Shown: positions 9,248 through 17,509 of the stretch, in pieces | How the letters are laid out: each line of letters begins with the position of its first letter | Numbering within the stretch: position 1 is the stretch's first letter | NCBI GenBank assembly: GCA_019359675.1 | Contig: JAHHGX010000071.1 | Location: forward strand, 124,001-188,000 | Reading direction: 5' to 3' | DNA length: 64,000 nt | DNA from: Calothrix sp. FI2-JRJ7 | Lineage (GTDB): Bacteria > Cyanobacteriota > Cyanobacteriia > Cyanobacteriales > Nostocaceae | Translations under genes and position numbers: made by a program | The notes under the pieces: model-generated | Databases searched by the model: none | Told to the model about the DNA's origin: nothing | Seen by the model: only the letters and a program-made list of their open reading frames with translations

Positions 9248-9901
9248 TTGGCTTTATCTAGCACAACAAAAGGAGAAATAGGTAAATATCTAGAAAGCCT
9301 AATACCCAGTGTTAAAGCTTCTCTAAATAAGCTGACATTAAACGATATTCTCCATCATAAAAATCCTTTAATAAGAGAAATGTTCTACGATAATCCACAA
9401 AAATTTATATCGTTTTTCGTTATGGAAAGAGTTGAACGTTCATTTGTTACCACTATGGGTAACGTTATCGAAAATATTGTTGAAATTTTAGTGAAAAGTC
9501 AAGGTGGAGAAATCGTAGGTAAAAAAAAAGACTGGAAACCTTATGATTTAAAATTTCGTTTGAAAGACGGTAAAGAATACTGGCTAGAAATAAAATCAAT
9601 ACTAGAACAAAATAACAGTAACAAAAAAAGCATAACAACTTCTAAAGATAATGCTGCTAAACAGGGTAAAGAGTTTCGCTTATGTATTTATTATCCTACT
9701 AAATTAACAAGTAAAGAAGAATATATTCTTGTAGGAAAGGAATTTTGGACTTTTGTTGGTGGAGATAAAAACACGCAGTCAGAAGTTTTTAATTTAATAA
9801 GAAATACTGCAAAAAACTTCTCTTTCAAAGATTTAATAGAAAATCGCACAGAAATGCTTCTTCAAGAGTATACGTTAGTCATAAAGCACAAGCAATTCTA
9901 A
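9248..9901 (+). CDS. Type II restriction-endonuclease-like protein (TdeIII/PmeII-like)
   Basis: Seen: 217 residues with a helical N-terminus, the segment ERSFVTTMGNVIENIVEIL, then a PD-(D/E)XK-like core: Asp100 in KPYD, and Glu114-Ile-Lys116 in WLEIKS. Family knowledge: the ERSFVT...G helix followed by this core resembles TdeIII-type restriction enzymes. The start is a TTG at 9248, chosen because AAAAGGAG lies just before it at good spacing. Odd: no methyltransferase gene is adjacent, so it is either a solitary enzyme, protected by a methylase elsewhere, or a decaying remnant. AT-rich coding differs from its neighbours, and it lies next to the xisI/xisH pair, suggesting a mobile patch. Cleavage specificity cannot be read from the sequence. 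Confidence 0.62.
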   Translation: MALSSTTKGEIGKYLESLIPSVKASLNKLTLNDILHHKNPLIREMFYDNPQKFISFFVMERVERSFVTTMGNVIENIVEILVKSQGGEIVGKKKDWKPYDLKFRLKDGKEYWLEIKSILEQNNSNKKSITTSKDNAAKQGKEFRLCIYYPTKLTSKEEYILVGKEFWTFVGGDKNTQSEVFNLIRNTAKNFSFKDLIENRTEMLLQEYTLVIKHKQF

Positions 9902-9959
9902 ACAATTCCGCCTACACAGAGGGAATGATGGCTAATTTATAGAAAAGAGGCAAATAACA

Positions 9960-10301
9960 TTAAGCTACTGCAAAATCTGTGTATTGTCTCATTTTTGGCT
10001 CATGAAATGCTAATACAATGTCATCTTTAGGTACACCAAGACGAAGTAAATCGTTCGCAATACCTTCTTCAGTCCAATCTTCTTCTATCCAAAATTTACC
10101 ATCATTGACTCGAATATAAGCCGTCATACCAGCAATACGTTCACCTTTTTGCCAGCCAACATTCATCCAAATATAATGACCTTGTAATTCGTCCGTTATT
10201 AAAAAGGTTTCAATGCCATTGTTATTATGAGGATTGCACAATTCTATATAATCAGACAAGATTTTTTTGATAATTTGCGGATACTGAGTTAATTTATCCA
10301 T
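9960..10301 (-). CDS. xisI: XisI family protein
   Basis: Seen: 113 residues with family hallmarks: YPQIIKKILSDYIELCNP near the start, a central HYIWMNVGWQKGERI, and the C-terminal half WIEEDWTEEGIANDLLRLGVPKDDIVLAFHEPKMRQYTDFAVA. Family knowledge: XisI was named as a factor controlling excision of the fdxN element in Anabaena; homologues are widespread and multicopy in Nostocales, usually paired with XisH, and their biochemical role is unclear. The ATG at 10301 overlaps the end of xisH by 13 bases. Here xisI is intact while its partner has lost its core. Confidence 0.9.
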   Translation of the reverse strand: MDKLTQYPQIIKKILSDYIELCNPHNNNGIETFLITDELQGHYIWMNVGWQKGERIAGMTAYIRVNDGKFWIEEDWTEEGIANDLLRLGVPKDDIVLAFHEPKMRQYTDFAVA

Positions 10302-10590
10302 TGTACAATCTCCTCTGCTTCTATATCTACAACTATTATAGGAACCTGATGCTTACTGAGGATAAGTTTAACTATATCTTGAGTAAAAAATGTTTGATAC
10401 AGCATTGAGCTTACAGCTATATAAAGTTTACGTTCTGGAGCAATCTCCTCTAACACATAAAGGTAAATGTCATATTGTCCGCGTATAAAGTCGTTTTGCC
10501 GTACTGAATTACATAAGGAGCTTTAACAGTCCAGCCATCTTTTATTAATGCGTTTTTAATAGCATCATGGATTATGTCTAACTTCGGCAT
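10289..10590 (-). pseudogene. xisH: xisH with internal deletion
   Basis: Seen: from the ATG at 10590 the reading frame gives about 36 residues typical of the XisH N-terminus (MPKLDIIHDAIKNALIKDGW, then a segment ending TTLYAD) and soon stops. In another frame the XisH C-terminal part appears intact, from GQYDIYLYVLEEIAPERKLY to a TAA overlapping the xisI start. Compared with family proteins, roughly 40-45 residues are missing between the halves, including the region that carries the nuclease-like VEIKSF motif. The join occurs at a GGA shared by both expected sides, so a short-homology deletion is a fair inference. The product is surely inactive as a full XisH. Confidence 0.82.
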
Positions 10591-10630
10591 AATTTAAGTA
10601 TAAATCAAAATTTATTATCCTCTAGTAATA

Positions 10631-11740
10631 TTAAATCAACACTAAGTTATCACGATGTACAACAGTTTCGGCGCCTTCGTATCCTAAAATCTCTCTAATT
10701 TCTCTAGAATGGCGCCCGCGAATCTTCTGCAATTCATTACTACTATAATTCACCAATCCCCGTGCGATTTCATTGCCGTCGCCATCAAATATCCCTACAG
10801 CTTCTTGCGTATCAAATTCACCTTTTACTTCAGTAATACCCGCAGCAAGTAGAGATTTTCCTCCATCAGAAATTGCTGTAGCGGCGCCGTTATCTAAATA
10901 CAGTTTACCTAATGGTACTAAACCATAAGCTATCCAACGTTTGCGCGCTCCTGTTGGTTCAGGTTGTGGCTCAAACTGCGTACCAATAGACTCACCATTA
11001 ATAATTTTGCTTATATTATGAGGGTATTGTCCTTGTGTAATTACTGTCCGTACTCCTGCTGCTGTAGCAATGCGAGCCGCAGAAATTTTTGTTACCATTC
11101 CCCCCGTTCCCCATTGCGAACCTTGACCATCTGTTTGAACTTGCATAGCCGTCAGTTCTTTTATACTGTTTACCAAACTAATTGGTTTAGCATCAGGTAC
11201 AGAGCGAGGGTCTGCGGAATATAATTTATCTACATCTGTAAGTAAAAACAACCAATCAGCTTCAACTAAACTAGCAACAAGTGCCGAAAGAGTATCATTG
11301 TCCCCAAACTTTAATTCTTCAACAGCAACAGTATCATTCTCATTCACGATAGGAATAACACCAAGTTCGAGTAACTCTCGAAACGTGTTGTAAACATTTA
11401 AATATCTACTACGCTGCACCAAATCACTACGAGTTAATAAAACTTGAGCTATCGGTTGTTGTAGCGTCGTAAATAAATCATCATAAACCCGCATCAGGCG
11501 CCCTTGTCCAACAGCAGCAACAGCTTGTTTCAGAGCAATACTTTTTGGACGTTCGGTTAAACCTAAACGCGCACTTCCCACTCCTACGGCGCCACTCGAT
11601 ACAAGAATAACTCTATATCCCTTCGAGCGCAGTTGCGAAAGCACTTCAGCTAATGTAGCAATAGTAGATAGCGCCAATAATCCTGTTTCAGGTTGAGTAA
11701 GACTAGAAGTTCCAATTTTGATAACCAGAGTCTGAGGCAT
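10631..11740 (-). CDS. proB: Glutamate 5-kinase
   Basis: First step of proline synthesis: phosphorylates glutamate to gamma-glutamyl phosphate. Seen: amino-acid-kinase domain with [10 protein letters not shown] at the start, VSSGAVGVG, the [21 protein letters not shown] catalytic region and [12 protein letters not shown]; then a C-terminal PUA domain from about residue 275 with [20 protein letters not shown] and [15 protein letters not shown]. Its 369 residues match the two-domain form. proA is not adjacent. The ATG at 11740 is preceded by a 45-bp tandem duplication that occupies its upstream region. Confidence 0.95.
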   Translation of the reverse strand: MPQTLVIKIGTSSLTQPETGLLALSTIATLAEVLSQLRSKGYRVILVSSGAVGVGSARLGLTERPKSIALKQAVAAVGQGRLMRVYDDLFTTLQQPIAQVLLTRSDLVQRSRYLNVYNTFRELLELGVIPIVNENDTVAVEELKFGDNDTLSALVASLVEADWLFLLTDVDKLYSADPRSVPDAKPISLVNSIKELTAMQVQTDGQGSQWGTGGMVTKISAARIATAAGVRTVITQGQYPHNISKIINGESIGTQFEPQPEPTGARKRWIAYGLVPLGKLYLDNGAATAISDGGKSLLAAGITEVKGEFDTQEAVGIFDGDGNEIARGLVNYSSNELQKIRGRHSREIREILGYEGAETVVHRDNLVLI

Positions 11741-11748
11741 TTTATATA

Positions 11749-11853
11749 TCGTAGAGGCGGTTTAACAAATATCCTAAAACAGCACGCAACACCTCGTAAG
11801 GGCGGGTTAACCAATATCCTAAAACAGCACGTAACACCTCGTAAACCCGCCCC
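11749..11853. repeat. 45-bp tandem duplication upstream of proB
   Basis: Two near-identical 45-base units (11749-11793 and 11794-11838), each containing ATATCCTAAAACAGCACG, are followed by a partial third start TCGTAAACCCGCCCC. A spurious minus-strand open frame runs through them. The unit looks like a mobile cyanobacterial intergenic repeat. Confidence 0.75.
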
Positions 11854-11867
11854 CCACCCCAAATACT

Positions 11868-11904
11868 AAAGCGCTAGTTCCTCTATCGTGAGGACTAGCG
11901 CTTT
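11868..11904. terminator. Long hairpin between yqeG and proB
   Basis: AAAGCGCTAGTTCCTC and GAGGACTAGCGCTTT form a 15-bp stem with a single bulged T and a six-base loop. It lies between yqeG and proB, both transcribed leftwards. On that strand the hairpin is followed by TTTAGTATTT, a weak U-tract, so a terminator after yqeG is likely but not certain. The rest of the 11741-12030 gap shows nothing clear. Confidence 0.5.
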
Positions 11905-12030
11905 ACAGGTTTTAAAGTTATTTACTATGCCTAGGGTATATATTTTTTTACCCCATCTTATTAATTTTCATATTCCCTTATTTTTGTCTGTAACAAACCT
12001 TTTTTAATTATTTCTTTAGATTTACTTTCT

Positions 12031-12579
12031 TTAAAATTTATTACGCTTTGTAAATCTTTTTTCCTTTGGACTAATTGTAGCCCCTAAAATTTCAGATGCC
12101 CACACTTCAAAGTTACGGACAGGGTGAGAACGCAATGCGGTACCAGGATGCATCATTGGTTCCACGAGAATTGTAAACATTCCCAAACGATTACCTACCA
12201 AGACATCAGTAAACAACCTGTCACCAACCATACCAACTTGGTTTACAGGCAAATTCATTTCAGCAAGTGCTGCACGGACTTTACGACGTGACGGTTTCGC
12301 GGCGCCATGATAATAAGGTAAATCTAGCGCACGGGCAATATTGCTAATTCGATTTTCGCTGATATTATTACTGACAAGCCAAAGCGATGCGACTTGACGC
12401 ACTTGTGCCACCCACTCTTGGAGTTCAGGCGAAGCAACAGCAGCTTTAAATGGTACTAATGTTTCATCAACATCAAGCACCAGCCCTTTAAGGTTATATC
12501 GTTGAATGATGTCAGGTGTAAGGCTCAATATCGAAGAAGAGAGAATTAAATCAGGTTGTAGTAATTCGTTCCAGGTCAT
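12031..12579 (-). CDS. yqeG: YqeG family HAD-type phosphatase
   Basis: Seen: a HAD IIIA-type phosphatase of 182 residues, with motif I LVLDVDETLVPF at about residue 33 (nucleophile and acid Asp pair), motif II LVSNN, a conserved Lys in HGAAKPSRRK, and motif III GMVGDRLFTDV. Family knowledge: YqeG proteins are close to phosphatidylglycerophosphate phosphatases (yeast Gep4, cyanobacterial and plant homologues), so dephosphorylation of PGP in phosphatidylglycerol synthesis is a reasonable but unproven role; phosphatidylglycerol is essential for photosystems. The C-terminus is basic. Confidence 0.87.
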   Translation of the reverse strand: MTWNELLQPDLILSSSILSLTPDIIQRYNLKGLVLDVDETLVPFKAAVASPELQEWVAQVRQVASLWLVSNNISENRISNIARALDLPYYHGAAKPSRRKVRAALAEMNLPVNQVGMVGDRLFTDVLVGNRLGMFTILVEPMMHPGTALRSHPVRNFEVWASEILGATISPKEKRFTKRNKF

Positions 12580-12600
12580 TAGTTCAAGTTAAGGTTAACA

Positions 12601-12667
12601 GTAGGGTGCGTGACGCTACCAACAATCCTACAACGAAGCTAGCAATCTACTAGCGTCACGCACCTTA
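12601..12667. repeat. Palindromic repeat family A, copy 2 (67 bp)
   Basis: GTAGGGTGCGTGACGCTA at the left and TAGCGTCACGCACCTTA at the right enclose a core of about 35 bases. It fills most of the gap between mltG and yqeG. Confidence 0.85.
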
Positions 12668-12686
12668 TAACAAGCGAAATTGCAAA

Positions 12687-13745
12687 CTATCTTTTCTGTC
12701 TTTCCCTACGAATTTTAGTAACAGCGGCTTCGTGTTCCTGTATAGTACGACTAAAAACGTGAGTACCATCATAGCGAGCAACAAAAAATAAATAATCAGT
12801 ATTTTCGGGGTTTAACACAGCCTCTAAGGCAGGCAAACCAGGCGCCGCTATGGGAGTAGGAGGTAAACCAGGCGTAGCATAAGTATTATACGGTGATGCT
12901 TGTCTGACTTGTGCGAATGTTAAAGGTCTATCAGGAGTTTGAGTAATTCCAAAAGCATATTCAACAGTGGGATCACTTTCCAGTTTTATCCCTTTTTGCA
13001 AGCGAGATACAAATACACCCGCAATCCGGCGCCTTTCTTGTGCCACAACAGCCTCTTTTTCCACGATACTAGCAAGCGTCACCCATTCTTTAAGTGTAAA
13101 CTTTGTTTTACCTTTCTCTTTTTGGTATACAGGTAAAGCAGTTTGCTCAAAACGTTCAAGCATTTGCTCGACAACATCTTGAGGTGTAATTTTCTCCGCT
13201 GGAACTTGGTAAGTATCGGGAAAAAGAAAACCTTCCAGAATCGGAATCTCAGCAGGAAGCCAAGAAAATTTTTTCCTATCAACAATACTGGCGGCCTTTA
13301 TAAAATCTTCAGCAGAAAACCAACCCTTTTCTTGAAAGTACCTCGCCATTTGTCTCAAAGACCAACCTTCTGGGATAGTAAAACTAGTTTGCACAACTTT
13401 ACCATCTCGAATTGTTTCAACGATTACATTCATTGGCTGATTTGCAGATAATTCATAAGTACCAGCCTGAAAATCACCTTTTGGGTCTTGCCAATTTTTA
13501 TATCTTGCCAATAAACTCCAGGCATATTTCGACCGAATTAAACCTGCTTGTTCTAACTTGGCGCCAATTTGTTGAGTTGCTGTACCAGAAGGAATTTGGA
13601 ACCGTTGAGGTTTTGCGGTACTAGATACAGGTGAAATAGCCCAACCCCACCAAAGCCAACTGGTGCTGCCAACAATACCTAACAGTAAAGGCAGCAGGCT
13701 AAATATAAATAACCCCTGCCAACCTCTTTTTTGATAACTCATCAT
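12687..13745 (-). CDS. mltG: Endolytic peptidoglycan transglycosylase MltG
   Basis: Cleaves nascent glycan strands in the periplasm and sets peptidoglycan chain length. Seen: one N-terminal membrane helix (about residues 10-35: GLFIFSLLPLLLGIVGS), a LysM-like segment (FQIPSGTATQQIGAKLEQAGLI), then the YceG catalytic domain with EGFLFPDTYQVP, the catalytic Glu in LASIVEKEA, SDPTVEYAFG and YNTYATPGLPPTPIAAPG. The open frame extends to a TTG at 13781 that overlaps the DUF3727 stop by eight bases; I prefer the ATG at 13745, but translational coupling from the TTG is possible. The downstream gap contains a family A repeat. Confidence 0.92.
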   Translation of the reverse strand: MMSYQKRGWQGLFIFSLLPLLLGIVGSTSWLWWGWAISPVSSTAKPQRFQIPSGTATQQIGAKLEQAGLIRSKYAWSLLARYKNWQDPKGDFQAGTYELSANQPMNVIVETIRDGKVVQTSFTIPEGWSLRQMARYFQEKGWFSAEDFIKAASIVDRKKFSWLPAEIPILEGFLFPDTYQVPAEKITPQDVVEQMLERFEQTALPVYQKEKGKTKFTLKEWVTLASIVEKEAVVAQERRRIAGVFVSRLQKGIKLESDPTVEYAFGITQTPDRPLTFAQVRQASPYNTYATPGLPPTPIAAPGLPALEAVLNPENTDYLFFVARYDGTHVFSRTIQEHEAAVTKIRRERQKR

Positions 13746-13773
13746 TAAGTACTGATTTTTACGAAAAAATTCT

Positions 13774-14346
13774 TTACTCAACTTCGTTAAACAACTGTTC
13801 TTCCAAAAGCGGTTGAACTTTACGAAATTCTTCAGGAGATAAAAGCTCAGGTTTACCAGATTTTGTTAATCGTGCGAAAAACAAAAGCGGGTCAAGGGGA
13901 GTGTATATGGCGTATTCTTGCTCATCTTGGTAAAAGGTCGCAAGCAATTGTAATTGCTCAGGTTCTAAATCCGCGTCTTCGTCTTCAATTTCGAGAGTAA
14001 AAAGTTCGGAATCTTCAACAGGCGGTAATTCACCTGCTACAGTTAGGGCATAAGCTGTATTTTTGAGCGCTAAATTGTGTTCTGACAACACAGCTTGAGC
14101 GTTGGCAAATAACTCATCAATTGCGGCATCGTCTTCTACTAGAATTGCTTCTTCTTCCTCATCGTCACCTTGCCAAGCAAAGATTTCTACGGGGGCATCT
14201 ACAGGAAGAAGTAAAACATATTCTTGCCCTTCCACCGAAAGTGAATGCTCGACATAACATTCAAGCGTGCGTCCTTGCTCATCCGTCAAGGTGATGGAAC
14301 CAGCTTGAGCTTTATCATTGTCTTCAGGAAATTGTGAGGAATACAT
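13774..14346 (-). CDS. DUF3727 domain protein
   Basis: Seen: a 190-residue, very acidic soluble protein without membrane segments. It begins with a DUF1292-like part (SITLTDEQGRTLECYVEHSL, then EYVLLLPVD), continues with an acidic linker and a second half with similar pattern (LATFYQDEQEYAIYTPLDPLLFFAR) and a short C-terminal helix. Family knowledge: DUF3727 proteins occur in cyanobacteria and plastids and typically precede mltG and follow ruvX, exactly as here; function unknown. I use the ATG at 14346; the frame also runs to a TTG at 14361. Cotranscription with mltG is likely. Confidence 0.87.
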   Translation of the reverse strand: MYSSQFPEDNDKAQAGSITLTDEQGRTLECYVEHSLSVEGQEYVLLLPVDAPVEIFAWQGDDEEEEAILVEDDAAIDELFANAQAVLSEHNLALKNTAYALTVAGELPPVEDSELFTLEIEDEDADLEPEQLQLLATFYQDEQEYAIYTPLDPLLFFARLTKSGKPELLSPEEFRKVQPLLEEQLFNEVE

Positions 14347-14459
14347 AGCCGATATATGCAAATATATTAACTACCAGCAACTGCAAAAACTGCTTAATTG
14401 TTTCTTAAACAGGTAATGTAAATTAAATTGAGTCGAACTGGCTACCAAACTTCAGGATA

Positions 14460-14969
14460 TCATGCATTTGGAATTGGTCGTGTTTCAAAATTCCTTCTTG
14501 CATCAAGCCATTGCTGCAAAATCAATGCTGCCGCTTTTCGGTCGATTAAACCTTTATTACGAGATGGAGAACCATTTTCAGCTAAAATCATTTGTTCAGC
14601 TTGAAACGAGGTTAAACGCTCATCAACATATTCCACTGGCAGGTTTAATATTTTGCTAACGCGCTTGGCAAATTTCTGAACGTGTTTTGCTTGAAACCCT
14701 AAAGTTCCATCCATGTTATATGGTAAACCCACAACCAATACATTTATTTCGCGCTCAATAACTAATTGGCGTAATTGCTCGATATCCTTCGAGAAAGCAG
14801 TGCGCTCAATAGTAGTTATGCCAGTTGCAATAAGTCCTGTTTTGTCGCAACCAGCAACACCAATTCGCTTGCTTCCTACATCTAATGCTAAAGCAAGAAC
14901 GTATTTAGATTGAGATGAGGAAGACACTAAATAAACTTCATTGTCTTCCTTTAACTGCTGATTAACCAC
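14460..14969 (-). CDS. ruvX: Putative pre-16S rRNA nuclease / Holliday junction resolvase-like RuvX (YqgF)
   Basis: Seen: RNase-H-like fold with ALALDVGSKRIGVAGCD (catalytic Asp), the LVVGLPYNMDGTLG motif, VEYVDERLTSFQAEQ (catalytic Glu) and the final DRKAAALILQQWLD. Family knowledge: YqgF homologues process the 5' end of 16S rRNA; earlier annotation is Holliday junction resolvase. The start is the GTG at 14969, because AGGAG lies seven bases before it and it overlaps the upstream GNAT stop by only eight bases; this gives 169 residues. The open frame continues to an ATG at 15005, which would overlap much more. Confidence 0.92.
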   Translation of the reverse strand: MVNQQLKEDNEVYLVSSSSQSKYVLALALDVGSKRIGVAGCDKTGLIATGITTIERTAFSKDIEQLRQLVIEREINVLVVGLPYNMDGTLGFQAKHVQKFAKRVSKILNLPVEYVDERLTSFQAEQMILAENGSPSRNKGLIDRKAAALILQQWLDARRNFETRPIPNA

Positions 14970-16218
14970 GTAACTGCTCCTGGTCAGCATCGCCTTCAAA
15001 ATCATTCGATGCTTCTACGCTACCGTGATTATAGGAAAATGCAACCGAATCTTTAACAGTATTATTTTTGACAATTCTATCCGGAACTGACGGTTTACTT
15101 TGTTGAGTCCAAGACATTCCACCAGGTATTGGTTTACGTGCAGGTTGTAAACCTTGTAATACTTCAGGCAGTTGAATACCTTCGAGTGAAACAAACTTCG
15201 ACTCGCGCACTTTATGCCACACTGACCGGGACATAATTAATGTATGCTCAGTTCGGCTTGCTCCAATTCGTTCTAGATATTCCTCTCCTTCTGGTAAATA
15301 ATCAGCTGAAGCTATACGTAAAGCTTGCTTAGGAAAATCTTGAGCTATGCGTGCTAACTGAGAAAGTAGCTCTGGATATAGCCAAGTATAAGCAGGATGT
15401 ACTGTTAGTGTTGCGACGTGTGGTGAATTTCCTTTTCTGTCTACAGTTATTTGAAAGTAACCTATCGCTGCTTTGCGAGAAGGTTCAAAAACATACCCAC
15501 TAACAACTTCGCTTTTATTGAGCCACTGTTTCAAAGCATCCGTCAACCCTTCAAATAAACCTGTTTTAAAGTCACAAGTTTGACGGTCAAATACTTGTCG
15601 CACCAAAGGTGGCATTGATGCTGTATCTAATTGATACAACAATTGGGCATCAGCATTACTGACAGGAAGTAAGTTTGGCAAGTCGGGTTCTGCCAAAGCC
15701 AAGCTTGATAATAATTCTGGTTTTAATTCCCAATACGTAATTTCCGCAAGACGCTGGAATCCATTGCGACGGTAAAGTGCTAATGCGTCTGCATCGTTTA
15801 CATTAACTTCGAGTATCCAAGTACGCGCTTCCAATATTGACTCGAAGCAATGACGTAAAAGCTGCGAGCCAATGCTTAATCTATCATTACCCCGTTCTAG
15901 CAGTACACGGTCTACGCGCCAAGTACTTCGTGTCCGGTTAAATGGTGACACTTGTACCATTCCTAATAATGTTCGTCCTTGCTCTACAACATAAGCACAC
16001 AGACGATATCTTAAAGGGTTGGGAAACCAACTTAAACATTTCAGCAACCCATACCAACGACGTAACCATTGTACTTGCTTGGTGCCGTCACTTTCTCCCT
16101 GTGGTGTTAGGGCAGAGAATGACTCGTGAGTCAAGCGTTCAATACCGTCCAAGTCACGATACTGTACTGGTCGGATAACAACACTTAGATTTTGGGGTAA
16201 TAAAGAAGTCATTTTCAT
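14962..16218 (-). CDS. GNAT family N-acetyltransferase
   Basis: Seen: 418 residues. The N-terminal 175 residues form a GNAT domain: IRPVQYRDLDGIERL, then GMVQVSPFNRT, a helix with SIGSQLLRHCFE in the acetyl-CoA site and VNDADALALYRRNGFQRLAEITYWEL at the end of the fold. A second, more divergent GNAT-like half occupies about residues 180-350 (GYFQITVDRKGNSPHVATLTVHPAYTW cut by gaps), followed by a disordered tail. Substrate unknown. Gene order GNAT, ruvX, DUF3727, mltG is compact and probably one operon; GNAT overlaps ruvX by eight bases. Confidence 0.85.
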   Translation of the reverse strand: MKMTSLLPQNLSVVIRPVQYRDLDGIERLTHESFSALTPQGESDGTKQVQWLRRWYGLLKCLSWFPNPLRYRLCAYVVEQGRTLLGMVQVSPFNRTRSTWRVDRVLLERGNDRLSIGSQLLRHCFESILEARTWILEVNVNDADALALYRRNGFQRLAEITYWELKPELLSSLALAEPDLPNLLPVSNADAQLLYQLDTASMPPLVRQVFDRQTCDFKTGLFEGLTDALKQWLNKSEVVSGYVFEPSRKAAIGYFQITVDRKGNSPHVATLTVHPAYTWLYPELLSQLARIAQDFPKQALRIASADYLPEGEEYLERIGASRTEHTLIMSRSVWHKVRESKFVSLEGIQLPEVLQGLQPARKPIPGGMSWTQQSKPSVPDRIVKNNTVKDSVAFSYNHGSVEASNDFEGDADQEQLRG

Positions 16219-16431
16219 TCGAGCCGCTACACAGCCATAGGTAATGGTGTTGAGAATATATATCTATTGCATTAATTTTAACGGCTTTTGACACTTTGGC
16301 GCCAAATCATAAGAGGTATTTATTTAAAGCTAAACGCCAAAAAGCAAACCTAGCTAGAATAAATTTACCCTAAAGAAACTAGGTCTGCTTTAAATATATT
16401 TTAAGTTTTGTTAAAAAATGTATAAGCCTTG

Positions 16432-16635
16432 CTACGCTTGACGAGAAATTTGCTTCTCAAAATTAGCTTGTGTTTGATGCAGCAAAAGCTCTCGACTGTC
16501 ATCTAAGCTTGGCTTGAGAGTAGGAACCAGATTACGAGCTTGTAGTGTCATATGAAACTGTAAATGAGCAACATATTCGCTGAACTCCTCATTTACCGCG
16601 TCTTTGCCCCTTTTGAAATTTGATTCCGTTGCCAC
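16432..16635 (-). CDS. Small conserved-looking protein, 67 residues
   Basis: Seen: a short, soluble, probably helical protein (ESNFKRGKDAVNEEFSEYVA, then HLQFHMTLQARNLVP and a charged C-terminus). It starts at a GTG at 16635 with AAGGAG seven bases upstream, a strong ribosome site that supports translation. No known domain recognised. It is separated from the GNAT gene by 213 bases and from the decayed region 16733-17440. The protein may bind a partner or regulate; nothing in the sequence says which. Confidence 0.6.
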   Translation of the reverse strand: MATESNFKRGKDAVNEEFSEYVAHLQFHMTLQARNLVPTLKPSLDDSRELLLHQTQANFEKQISRQA

Positions 16636-16732
16636 TGTTTTCTCCTTGATTAATTAATCGTGCCGAATATTTATTAACATTTGCCAAACTTATCATATTG
16701 TTTCATTTCAACATCGCCTTCGCAATGAACTG

Positions 16733-17049
16733 TTACGAAACGGTTGCCTTACGTTCCAGTTTACCCCAACCAACCACTGAACCCTTAATAGCAGTAATTG
16801 TAGACTTTCTCGCTACATAGTACATTAGTTGTCTATAAAAGAAGCGATGGGGCAATAGCCAAATTAGTAACTTCCAGTCTTCTTTTCGCTCAAGGCAGAA
16901 GGCAACTAGTGCTGCTTGGCTTTTGTAAAAACATTAACTCGATGTTCATGGGCGAAAGTCTCAATTACATCTTGGTAGGTGTTATCGCTTGAACCATCAT
17001 CAACGACAATAATATCGAAGTTTGTGTAGTGTGAATGTAGTATAGAGTT
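16733..17049 (-). pseudogene. Glycosyltransferase family 2 remnant with large internal deletion
   Basis: Seen: on the minus strand, one frame reads a GT2 N-terminal segment containing FDIIVVDDGSSDNTYQDVIE and stops at 16905. A second frame carries on directly to an ending typical of membrane GT2 synthases: FFYRQLMYYVARKSTITAIK, then VVGWGKLERKATVS and a TAA at 16733. A complete GT2 of this type has some 400 residues, so most of the middle, including catalytic DxD and QxxRW regions, is gone. It is a clear relic of a polysaccharide synthase-like gene. Confidence 0.8.
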
Positions 17050-17101
17050 TTAGTTAAGATTATTGAGTATAGACAAATGGTGTGTTATTTTAAACAAGCG
17101 A

Positions 17102-17440
17102 TTATTTGAGGTATTCCACCCCATTGTTTAAATAATTTGGTGCCTTTGCGGTTATTTCTGCTATGGTTCTAGGTTTACCGTTACCTGAACCTAGAAAAAA
17201 TACATAAAATAATCCCTCTTGAACTCCTCCATGTCTAGGGTTTGAGGGAACACCTAAAGCATTAGCGAGTGCTATAGAACCTTCACCAAACCGATATTCT
17301 TCCATGCCACCAGCAAAAAATAAACTAGTGTCAACGAATATTGCATAAACCAACTTGCGGTTAGTTGTATTGTAAGCAACCGTAAAATTTCCGAGTTTAA
17401 TATTTGTCAGCTTTAAAAATTCCTCATATAGGGTAGCCAA
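17102..17440 (-). CDS. GH75 chitosanase-like fragment
   Basis: Seen: 112 residues containing VYAIFVDTS and FGEGSIALANALGVPSNPRH, which resemble the catalytic region of GH75 chitosanases; Asp37 and Glu53 could be the two catalytic acids. The product lacks the N-terminal half and signal peptide that the family normally has, and its only start is a TTG at 17440 without a ribosome site. I infer a truncated gene, although a short functional form is possible. The adjacent GT2 relic suggests that the whole 16.7-17.4 kb stretch is decaying. Confidence 0.5.
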   Translation of the reverse strand: MATLYEEFLKLTNIKLGNFTVAYNTTNRKLVYAIFVDTSLFFAGGMEEYRFGEGSIALANALGVPSNPRHGGVQEGLFYVFFLGSGNGKPRTIAEITAKAPNYLNNGVEYLK

Positions 17441-17509
17441 GTAGCGCAGTATGGTCTTAACGCTAACACGTCACGCTCTTGGCAACCATATAAAAGTTAA
17501 GAGTAATAA

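Noticed and set aside
11650-11862. Minus-strand frame upstream of proB
   Set aside because: It is produced by a 45-bp tandem repeat and overlaps the proB start.
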